Assembly (NCBI RefSeq): GCF_027596085.1
Contig: NC_072450.1
Coordinates: 31,835,676-31,899,675 of the forward strand
Length of the DNA: 64,000 bases
Source of the DNA: Anoplopoma fimbria
Taxonomy: Eukaryota; Chordata; Actinopteri; Perciformes; Anoplopomatidae
Direction of reading: 5' to 3'
Shown here piece after piece: positions 53,380 to 64,000 of this stretch. The notes beneath the pieces were generated by a model. The model worked only from the letters and a program-made list of their open reading frames with translations, searched no databases and was not told the DNA's origin. Position 1 is the first letter of the stretch, and each line of letters starts with the position of its first letter. The translations under genes were made by a program, and so were the position numbers.

Positions 53380-53930
53380 AGCAGTGCTGCAGGAAACTGT
53401 AGCAACTGGTTTTGCCGCTAAGTTTATCTGCCCTGAGTGAGGCTGGTCTTACAGCCGACCGGGATATGTTTTAGTGTTGCTGGTGTAGGGCAGAGGGAGA
53501 ATGTGGGGTTTTCTCCTTAACACCGGCTGAGATTATTGGTAGACTGCAGAACATGATAGGCAGCCTCGATGGTGAAGCTTACTCTAAATGTCTCCATTTC
53601 ACATAGCTCATTCCAGGCCTGAGCCGCACCTTTTGTGCACCTTGTTGCCTCTTCCTGACACCGTATCTCCCGTTTATCTTTATGTAGGTTCAGGAATACC
53701 ACATGAAGGTCTTTCCAGTCCTTTTCGGCCACCTGGATCTGATGCCAGATGGTACTAGCGTGTTCAAGACAGCATGAGTTCCCTGCTTCTTACATTGATG
53801 GGTTAATCAGATGCTCGAGGAGGCTGATCTGGGGAAAATCTCTGATGAATCCTTCCTTTGGGATCAGCATGCCTAGTGCCCGCCACCATGGTGTTGACTT
53901 TTGCCACCACCACCTTCATTAGTAGAGGGG
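53380..53930 (-). mobile_element. LINE relic, RT and C-terminal region, heavily decayed
   Basis: On the minus strand the 53517-53760 frame reads EHASTIWHQIQ, then AEKDWKDLHVVFLNL, which matches the reverse transcriptase segment before the conserved F-D-L-x-x-A-F motif. It then jumps to WNELCEMETFRVSFTI and ends at a stop. Beyond the stop the same strand continues with SLCPTPATLKHI and GCKTSLTQGR, the Cys/His-rich end of such LINEs. The catalytic RT core is missing, so an internal deletion has joined two parts. Upstream frames (53760-53930) carry weak further similarity. Inactive; the LINE clade is not resolved. Confidence 0.72.
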
Positions 53931-53944
53931 GGATCTCTGTGCAC

Positions 53945-54810
53945 CTCACGATTCGATTCGATTATGATTCAGAGGGCTATGATGCGATTAGTATTTAGCC
54001 TAGCTTAGAACGTAAACAAGACACATGTATACTAGTCCGTTGCCTTCAGGGGCAGCGCTAAGGAATGGACAGCCCGATTCAATTTTCAATTAAATTCAAT
54101 TTATTTTGTATAGCCCAAAATCACAAATTACAAATTTGCCTCAGAGGGCTTTACAATCTGTACACATACGTCATCCTCTGTCCGGGAACCCTCACATCGG
54201 TACAGGAAAAACTCTCCTAAAAAAAGAAAACTTAACGGGGAGAATTAAAGGATGAGAAGAATGGGAGAGTGACAGAGGAAGGATCCCTCTCCCAGGATGG
54301 GCAGAAGTGCAGAAGATGATGAGAACAATAATAATGATAAGACCAGTAATGGTATCGGGAATAGTAATAGTAATGTGACTAATAATAATAGTGATAGTGG
54401 CAGTGGGTGTCAGCAAGGCCACAGCAGGAGACACAACCACGGTCCAGATAAATACCACGATTCATGGAAACGTGCGAGGTGACAAAGCACAAAGACTCGG
54501 GGTATAGAAGCAAAGTCAGTAATGTGCATAAATGGGACATGAATTAATAAAGATGGAGGGAGAGAAGAGGAGAGAGGAGCTCAGTGTATCCTCGGTAGTC
54601 CTCCGGCAGTCTAGGCCTATAGCAGCAGATCAAGGGGCTGGACCAAGGTCAACGTGAGCCAGCCCTAACCATAAGCATTGTCAACCAGTGTCACAGAATT
54701 GTTACAGGAGATCATAACATCGAGAATTGAATTTAATTTCCGATTATTGAGTTTTCTGCATCGCGTTATAATCGTCATGCATCTAAGAATTGATTTTTTC
54801 CCCCCGACCC
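53945..54810. repeat. Possible older repeat split by the 54.1-kb insertion
   Basis: 53945-54075 (cacgattcgattcgattatg ... tgatgcgatta) and 54720-54810 (tcgagaattgaatttaattt ... gcatcgcgttataatcg) look like two halves of one family, with the 54082-54690 element between them. No target duplication could be fixed, so this is a weak call. Confidence 0.3.
54082..54690 (+). repeat. Dispersed teleost repeat ('attcaatttattttgtatag' family)
   Basis: Starts aattaaattcaatttattt, then tgtatagcccaaaatcacaa and agagggctttacaatctgta, and ends with tctaggcctatagcagcag, gctggaccaaggtcaacgtg and agccagccctaaccataagc. The centre (54320-54400) has expanded into ataataatag-type simple repeat. An inverted relative lies at 45.8-46.4 kb. 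Confidence 0.78.
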
Positions 54811-57394
<2,584 letters not shown>

Positions 57395-58500
57395 TCAGCT
57401 ACAGTTTGCTTATCAACCTGGTGTAGGGGACGGATGACCTTGTCATCTAGCGCCTCCATAGATCCCTCTCCCACCTGGAAAAGGCCAGGAGCACTGTGAG
57501 GATCTGAGAGTTAATCTATTTCTACAAGTTGGAGTGCACAGGGGTGGAACCTGGTCTACCTCACCAACCGACCACAGTATGTGAAGACATGGTACCTGGA
57601 GTCCAACATGCACGACGTGGGCCCGGCAGGCAACAGTTGTTGCTTTGTTCCTCTTCAGCATTTACAATGCAGATTACATGCACAACTCAGCGTACTGCCA
57701 CTTGCAAAAGTTTTCTGAGGACTCTGGAATTGTCAGACTCATCACAGACGGGGGATGACAGGGACCAAGGCTTTTGTGGATTGGTGCCAGCTGATCCACC
57801 TTCAGATCAATGCAGGGAACCAAAGAGCTGGTGGAGGACTTCCATAGGTGCAAACACTCTCCTCCTGTACCAGTGAACATCCAGGGAAATTACATTGCTA
57901 TGGTGAACTCTAACAAGGACCCGGCTGTTTGTCTGAACAATGAACTGGACTGGTCGGTCAACACAAATGCACTGAACATGAAATGACAGAGAGGACTCTA
58001 TCTGCTGAGGAGACTCAGGTCTTACGGTGTGCAGGGAGCACTCCAGAGCCTTTTATTTTTATTTTTACTCTAACATCAGCTGTCTCCTATGGAGTGGTCT
58101 TCTGGGACAGCAGCATCTGGGCTGATGACAGGAAGAGACTTAACAGACTGGTCAAGAAGGCCAGCTCCGTCCTGATGTCCAGTGGAGGTGGAGGTGAAGA
58201 AGAGATAGCGGAGGTCCTTCTGCTGTCAGACTTTACAATCAACAGTGCTCCCAGTAGACCGCACATACCAAAAGCTGACAATTAATTAATGTTCAATAGC
58301 AATATTTCCTATTTCATATGTGTAATAATGAAAACTCAACCATTCAGTCTATCCACTCTTATATTTAGTTTTTGACTGTTTACGTATTTATTATGCTTTT
58401 TTTATGATGTCTCTGTTGTTTTCACAGTCCCCTTTACTGCCGTAACACTGACAATTACCCCGCTGTGGGACTAATAAAGGAATCTCTGAAAAGAAACTTA
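57395..58500 (+). mobile_element. LINE relic (5'-truncated, frameshifted reverse transcriptase and 3' tail)
   Basis: Successive plus-strand frames give LQFAYQPGVG, then the RT-like segment FLFSIYNADYMHNSAYC with KFSEDSGIV at the catalytic F-x-D-D position, which has changed to S-E-D. NELDWSVNTNAL, YLLRRLRSYGV and the final ADDRKRLNRLVKKASSVL follow. Several frameshifts and stops separate them. The 3' end has the typical ctgtgggactaataaaggaa tail. It resembles an L2- or Rex-like LINE; the clade is inference. A partner of this type could have mobilised the SINEs, but tail identity was not shown. Confidence 0.82.
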
Positions 58501-59099
58501 TTCTAAATCAATCTAAATCACTAATCTTTTTTTAAAAGCCTTAATTAATGGGTAGAGTGCATATCAGGCTCAGAACCTCCAGTTTGGAGTCAGGCCAAGG
58601 CTGTCTGCTGCATGTCATCTTCTGTAATGCCAAATAATCGTTATAAAAAGTCCTTCATTAATGTATGCTTTATTTATTCATGTATAGTGTGTAATCTAAT
58701 TTGTTTATTTTGGGATTATTTTTCTCTTGGGTATTTTAATCAATTTCATTTCATTTACTCACAGTATTCAACTGATTTTATTTAATTGCAGCGGTCACAT
58801 TTTTTAAATCTTTATGTTCCCATGTACAACCCTATGTAACTCTGTTTTGAAAGGGGGCAGCATAAACATATTAGAATCACTATTATAAATATGCTAGACA
58901 CTATTGCAATAATATAGGAATATTATGGGGATACCAGAAAGAGAGAAGGATACAGAAAATACTTTAAAGCCACCATAATGTGTATTGAGGACAAGGGACC
59001 AACCGCAACATTTCAATGTAAAATATCACAGGAAGATCACAGTGATATTTCTCTACGGATAAAACCACTATATCAAGCTATTAAATTGTCATCCTGGAT
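58501..59099. other. Non-coding stretch, no gene recognised
   Basis: AT-rich, with no exon recognised. Confidence 0.4.
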
Positions 59100-59440
59100 T
59101 TATCAGGCCAACAAACGTGACAGCAGGCAACCAGCAGCCTTTTTTAGGTTGGCCGATATGAGACGCGATCACTTCTGAAGTGTGAGGACATTTCGGCGCC
59201 AGCTAATTAATTGTATTAAGGCGGGCTGGCACATACGTTGGCGGTTGACAGCCACGAGGTGAGAGGAGACGAGGGCTCGGCCTCCCCACAGGAAACCAGT
59301 GCGGGGTTTGAGCCGTCGCGGCCGCTGCGCTCCAGAGACTCGCTCTGGCACTCACCTAGATACACATCTGCTCTGATTAATCGCCTGCTTCGCCCAGTGC
59401 ATACATTTCATTATCAGCTTTAAGTGGGCGAAAACAACAA
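59100..59440. other. Candidate conserved non-coding element, locally GC-rich
   Basis: Contains gccagctaattaattg, a CpG-rich gtcgcggccgctgcg block and tctgattaatcgcctgc, with no repeat similarity noticed. This pattern can mark an enhancer, but only comparison would show it. Confidence 0.2.
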
Positions 59441-60999
59441 GGATCAGGGCACTGAGCGGAGCTGTGACGAGAGGAAAGATGAAAGGGTGGTGGGGCGATA
59501 TGAGGGGAATATATATTGGGTGTGTGAAAGAGGTTGATTCCTAATGACCCTCCTCATTTTTCTCTAATAAATAATGTTTGACCTTTATCAACCTCTATTG
59601 ACAACCAGTTAACCACCGATCTTATCTGCTCATACTCAAGTCCCCAACCCTTTTATCCTCCATCAATCAATCAGTAGATACTACAAAAACATGTATTATA
59701 AAGTAGTATGAAACACGGCTTTTTCATTAGAACTTTTGAGCCTTTGTGGGCTAAATCATTTTTACAGGTTGCTGTAGTAGCAAGTGGTGTTGCTTAGCAC
59801 ATGTCTTAAGTTACAGTAGAGACACCAGCGGGATCCAAAACTTCCTGTAAAGCACCCACAGACGTACTCACTGCAGCTGCTCATGGTTAAGAGCCTTGCT
59901 CAAGGGCAACTTGACGAAAAGGTTTCGAGAAGGTTGTGAAGCCTCTCAGACTTCAAAAGACGGGGCTGCTGCATTCTGCAGAGAGAGAGTGGATGAGACG
60001 AGTGGGGCTTTACCCTCCACCACACCACTGATGAAGGATGAACACTTGCTCGGGCTACGTCCAACGGTAATTCACCAAGATTCTCTCGTCCATCAGCTCT
60101 CTCATTGATTTTATGATTGTTTGTGTCCTTGCTCGTCAAGAGCAAAAGCTCCTCCGAGTTTGTTTTCAAGGTGTAAGAAAAACTCAAAAGGGCATGTTGC
60201 AAACCCATTCACACTCGCATAGACTTGTCTATTTCTTATCAAGCCTGTCTGCAGATTCCACGTGGAGCAACACTGCCATCCCCTGGCAGCATACGTACAT
60301 TACTCTGACGCCTCGCCACACAGACGGTTCTGCAAGGCGCATAGAGCAGAGTTGTGCAGGCCTGGTGTTCAGCCTTCAGAGCACACAGCAGTGGAACTTG
60401 AAATGAAATGGGTCAAGGAGATTTAGATCTGGGCCATTATTGTCAAAGAGAAGAATGAGCATAGACTTTGGAGTAATTGGGAGAAAAGGGTAAGCATTTG
60501 TCATGTAAGTTCAGACTGGGCTCCATGCATACCTAATAGGGTTTCACACAATTTACAAAGGCATATTTGCTTTACTGCAGCCAGTGCCATATTAGCAATT
60601 CCCAAGTATAATTAATAAGTGTCACCCTTCAGCTGATTGGTAGAGACATCCTCTTTCTCCGCTCAGAGCACCGCAGACTGAAACAGTGAAGCCTTGAAGT
60701 ATGTTGTATAATTACATTTTTACTTGAGCAACAGCAGTGTTTTGATTTGTACCAATAACACAGTTTCAAAATACATTATCAATCAATTATCAAAGGAAAT
60801 AAAAAAATAAGTGTTAAAGGGTTGCTGTTATTGCATCATCAAACTATAGTCAATCAAATGCGGCCAATATTTAAAAAAAAAAAAAATTAAAACAATGAAA
60901 TACATTTTTTAATTTAAATAATATTATTGTTAATGTACAAACAAAATGAAGCAGTGATGGACAATCAACTTCAATTAAGTTACAAGTCTAAAGCAGAGT
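59441..60999. other. Non-coding stretch, no gene recognised
   Basis: Chance frames only. No repeat family was recognised with confidence. Confidence 0.4.
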
Positions 61000-61430
61000 T
61001 AGCAGCACTGTGAGGCTTTACTTAGTCACAGCTTGTGCTTTTACCTATATGCTAACATCAGCATGCTAACACAGTCACAATAAAATTGCTTACATGCTGA
61101 TGTTAAGCAGTCTAAGTCTAAGTTTAGCATGCAAGCATACAAGCTAGTTTTTTAGGTTATAAACCAAAGTGCTGGACAGATAGAAATGTTGATCTGACGA
61201 TGGCGCTATATGGAGAGTTCAGGAATTATTACAGAGGTTATTACAATTCATCCTGAGGGCGTCACAGATGTCTGTTTCAAATGTCAATGCAATCACATCC
61301 AACAGTTGTTGAGATATTTCACCAAAAAGAAGAATGTCAAAGCGTTGGACCGGTCAACCAACATACCGGCATTGCCATCCCTAGAGCCATGTCACCAACA
61401 CTGCAAAGCAACTATTAATATAACTATTTC
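61000..61430 (+). repeat. Dispersed teleost repeat ('tagcatgctaatg' family), fuller copy
   Basis: Ordered phrases: acatcagcatgctaacac, acatgctgatgttaagcagt, aagtttagcatgcaagcata, aaccaaagtgctggacagat, gatctgacgatggcgcta, attacaattcatcctgaggg, atccaacagttgttgagata and attgccatccctagagcc. It relates the partial copies at 2.3, 28.5, 29.4 and 44.3 kb to one family. Confidence 0.78.
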
Positions 61431-61788
61431 AAACCACGTTATTGATTTTCTCAAATAAATTGTATCAGTGATGGACAATCAAGTTCATATAAGTCTAAAA
61501 TATTAAAGCAGAAACAACACAATATGCAGCTACCAGTTCGATGAAGACTTTATATGTATTTAAGTTGTATTACTGTCCTCTGGATGGTACCATTTCTCTG
61601 TGATGATCAGTGAGGGACAGTACCAAAGAAGAGACTCCCTGTGATCCAGGAGTTCAGATAAGGGTGAGGTAGAGAGACGCAGACGACCGGAGACTGTCCC
61701 TCTGTGTCTGTCTCTGTCTGCCTCACTATCTGCTGGACTGCCTGTCAATCTGTCTTCATCTATCGCTCTCTTTTACCTTGTTAACTCT

Positions 61789-61791
<3 letters not shown>
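61431..61791. other. Non-coding stretch, no gene recognised
   Basis: No exon was recognised. Confidence 0.4.

Positions 61792-61874
<83 letters not shown>
61792..61874. repeat. (CA)n microsatellite
   Basis: About 83 bp of uninterrupted CA. Confidence 0.98.
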
Positions 61875-61876
<2 letters not shown>

Positions 61877-62734
61877 GCCTCCTTTTCAGAGTAGATAAAA
61901 CTCTAAATTGATTAGGAGGTATGTGATGAATTTGCTGAGCGATACCCAGAAAACTGGACCCTGGCAAGCAGATCAGCCCTTATTGGAGCAGCTTTTCTGG
62001 AGGCAGAAACAATCTTATTTTGATTTTAAGCTCACTGAGCAAAGCCCAAGAGCCTCAAGTTGTGTCTGACTGCCAACAGAAGAACAGACTGAAACCCAGG
62101 GGAAAAGGTAAAAGACGAGGTAGCTACAAAGCCAAGTAAGGGATTCATCATCCTTCTCATAAATGAATGAATCAGTCAGAACAAAACAATACACGGTTCG
62201 TTTTCAGGGCCTCCTCTATTATGACTATCATTCAACAACAATTCTAATTTCTACTTGTGTTATTTCATCCATTTCAAATAATCTGCTTTTTTTTGTAAAG
62301 AATTCATCTGGCTTAATTTAATTTAATTCAATGTACTTTAATCAACCTTAGACACGAGAAATGCCCGGATATAAACTACATTAGCAAGAAGAGTGTGCAG
62401 TGAGCTTCCTGCCCGGCCTTCAAGTTTTAATATGCTTTTTTCATGCAAGAAAGTAACAAGATTTCTCAATACGAGTCCATCCAAGTAACGCCTTTTTGGA
62501 AATAAGAGATGTGAGAGCCGCCAGCGTACTTAATTTTCCATTTATTGGCAGTATGCAGTACATACTGATTGAGTATGTAATCTGCAGTACGTTAGTCTTC
62601 AATCCTGAACACAGCCTGGGTGTGCTGAAGCAGAACATTAGCTAATGTAACTTTAGATAGCTATTGCTAATCAAATGAGCCACAATACTTTTTTTTTCAA
62701 CTCTATATGGCCACACGCACTAATTCTTAAATTT
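61875..62734. other. Non-coding stretch, no gene recognised
   Basis: Contains a short atgcagtacatactgattga-type patch near 62553, reminiscent of an old repeat. No exon was recognised. Confidence 0.4.
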
Positions 62735-63060
62735 AAAGGAATAGTTCGACATTTTGGGAAATACACTTGTTCACTTCCTTGCCAAGGGTTGGATGAGACT
62801 ACTCTCATAACTGTTTATAAGGTACGAAGCTACAGGCCGGATTTGGTTAGCTTAGCATAAAGCATGCAAACAGGATGAAACAGCTCGGCAAATAGGACAA
62901 AAAGCTGCCTACCAGCCCAGTTAAAAGCTCACTAATTACCACATTGTACTGGACTGTACAAAAATACGCAGAGTTTTGGTTTACAGGGGTCATAAGCTGG
63001 ACCTTTTCTTGGAGGCTTGGGCAGTGACTTCCTGTCTTAATTAGTGAGCTTTAGAGATAT
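62735..63060 (+). mobile_element. Non-autonomous dispersed element ('aaaggaatagttcgacatttt')
   Basis: Begins aaaggaatagttcgacattt, then tgggaaatacacttgttcac, ttggttagcttagcataaag and aagctcactaattacc, and later gtgacttcctgtcttaatta. This is a very common teleost repeat. Its first 40 bases recur at 63950-64000, next to the Kelch exon. Confidence 0.78.
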
Positions 63061-63395
63061 TATTAATATTCTTAGACTCTGGGGAAAAAGAGAAAGTGAA
63101 TATGCATATTCCCCAAGTGTCATCTTTTTCTTTTCTTTATTTGTCAAACCCCAGAGATAATTAAAAGTGCATGAGCATGTAACATTCCCTTTCCAGTTTG
63201 TTATCCAGTTTTCCCTGCTGGTTTGGAGGAGGCATTTCAGGAGACAGAGCCTGGGAGGACCACACTAATGCAACTCAAACCAGCAGGCTGCTATTAAACC
63301 AGTTCACCCTGTTAGGACTACGATCCAAGAGATTGTCTTTTTTCACAACGTGCCATTATCAACCCAGATACAGCCATGCAAACATGCTGCTTCCG

Positions 63396-63948
63396 TCAGA
63401 TCTGCTGCAGGTAGGTCCCTTGGGAGCAGAAATAGCCCCCCGGTGACATGCACGCAGCCCAGCATGGCCACCAGCACCAACACTCCATCCTCCTCCCCTT
63501 CATGCTGGCAAGTGGGATCCATTCTCCTGTGTCTAGGTCGAAGCGTTCGGTGGGGTTGGTCCAGCCTCCCACCAGGTACAGGCTGCAGTTCAGACACACC
63601 AGGCACATCCCATTCTCTGCAGGAAGGTGAGACAATGACCGGGTTTCAATCCAAGCATTTTTATGTAAATACAAACCTATTGAGTTATTAACGCTAATTT
63701 TGGAACAGCAAATGTGAGGGCAATGTCTTTCTACACGTACTATCAAGGAGCAGCTGTTATTTCTTCATTGCTTGTTATTCTTATAAGCGCTTAGGAGTTG
63801 TTTTTTTATGATTAGATTTTACATCCGAACTACCTGGATGGGGGATGGTGGTTCTGATACTCCACTTGTCGACTCTGGATCTTGTTGTCTTGCTGCAGCT
63901 GCCCTTGAAGCCGTGATTGCTACCTGCTACGTAGATGTTTCCAACAAT
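63396..63948 (-). pseudogene. Kelch-repeat (KLHL-like) gene fragment, two exons, probably decayed
   Basis: Exon A (63948-63834, minus) reads VGNIYVAGSNHGF ... KWSIRTTIP and stops at a GTAG donor. Exon B (63616-63396) starts after a ctgcag acceptor, and the phases fit (CCA-G|AG, a glutamate). It reads ENGMCLVCLNCSLYLVGG, then TERFDLDTGEWIPLASM, typical Kelch blades. After RRMEC the frame is lost. The conserved VLVAMLGCVHVTGG sits in another frame around 63445-63480, the frame returns for YFCSQGTYLQQI, and a TGA follows at 63396-63398. So two compensating shifts plus a stop break the gene. Exon A is preceded directly by an in-frame TAA and by the start of a dispersed repeat. A KLHL-type E3 adaptor origin is likely; which member is not clear. 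A real gene with assembly indels cannot be excluded. Confidence 0.62.
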
Positions 63949-63949
63949 T

Positions 63950-64000
63950 TATAGGAATAGTGTGACATTTTGTGAGATAGACTTTGCTTTCTTGGACTCT
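63950..64000 (+). mobile_element. Start of a second 'ggaatagttcgacatttt' element, cut by the window edge
   Basis: ataggaatagtgtgacattt and ttgtgagatagactttgctt match the first about 50 bases of the element at 62735, with several substitutions. It abuts the upstream end of Kelch exon A. Confidence 0.65.

Overview
This is vertebrate, almost certainly teleost (percomorph-type), genomic DNA. It is AT-rich, has no dense coding, carries very long (GT)n/(CA)n microsatellites, and is strewn with repeat families typical of ray-finned fish: tRNA-derived SINEs with visible Pol III A and B boxes, short non-autonomous DNA elements, solo LTRs and 5'-truncated LINEs. Nothing prokaryotic (operons, Shine-Dalgarno sites, CRISPR) is present. 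Most open frames are chance frames or lie in microsatellites and repeats.

Layout. 1-47 kb is a gene-poor stretch in which no host coding exon was recognised. It holds microsatellites (1.4, 3.5, 5.3, 8.0, 10.8, 18.2 kb), a solo LTR (1.74-2.20 kb), SINEs (17.6, 20.1, 21.9, 28.8, 31.1, 38.1, 41.45, 42.0 kb), non-autonomous elements (34.0, 39.8 kb), a second solo LTR with a SINE nested in it (41.0-41.9 kb), and several old dispersed repeats. Some low-repeat stretches (about 18.9-19.1, 32.3-32.7, 59.1-59.4 kb) look like candidate conserved non-coding elements, but that is inference only.

47.2-51.4 kb holds the one convincing intact gene, a single-exon secreted protein with two C-type lectin-like domains on the minus strand. 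Directly upstream begins a large imperfect palindrome: 48161-49750 is repeated in inverted orientation at 50222-51373, and the right arm is cut by a 100-N assembly gap exactly where a mirror-image lectin gene would be expected. 51.5-62 kb returns to repeats: two LINE relics of different type (53.4-53.9 kb minus, 57.4-58.5 kb plus), a dispersed repeat at 54.1-54.7 kb with an inverted relative at 45.8-46.4 kb, and large microsatellites at 55.7 and 61.8 kb. The right edge (63.4-63.95 kb, minus) holds two exons of a Kelch-repeat (KLHL-like) gene joined by an intact intron, but with frame breaks, a stop and a repeat abutting the upstream exon, so probably a decayed copy.

Other structural oddities are a perfect 35-bp hairpin at 15.86 kb and a SINE at 38.1 kb flanked on both sides by a near-identical 208-bp direct repeat. 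No novel multi-gene system was found. The most promising signal is the palindromic lectin locus. All family assignments come from reading the sequence; no searches were run.
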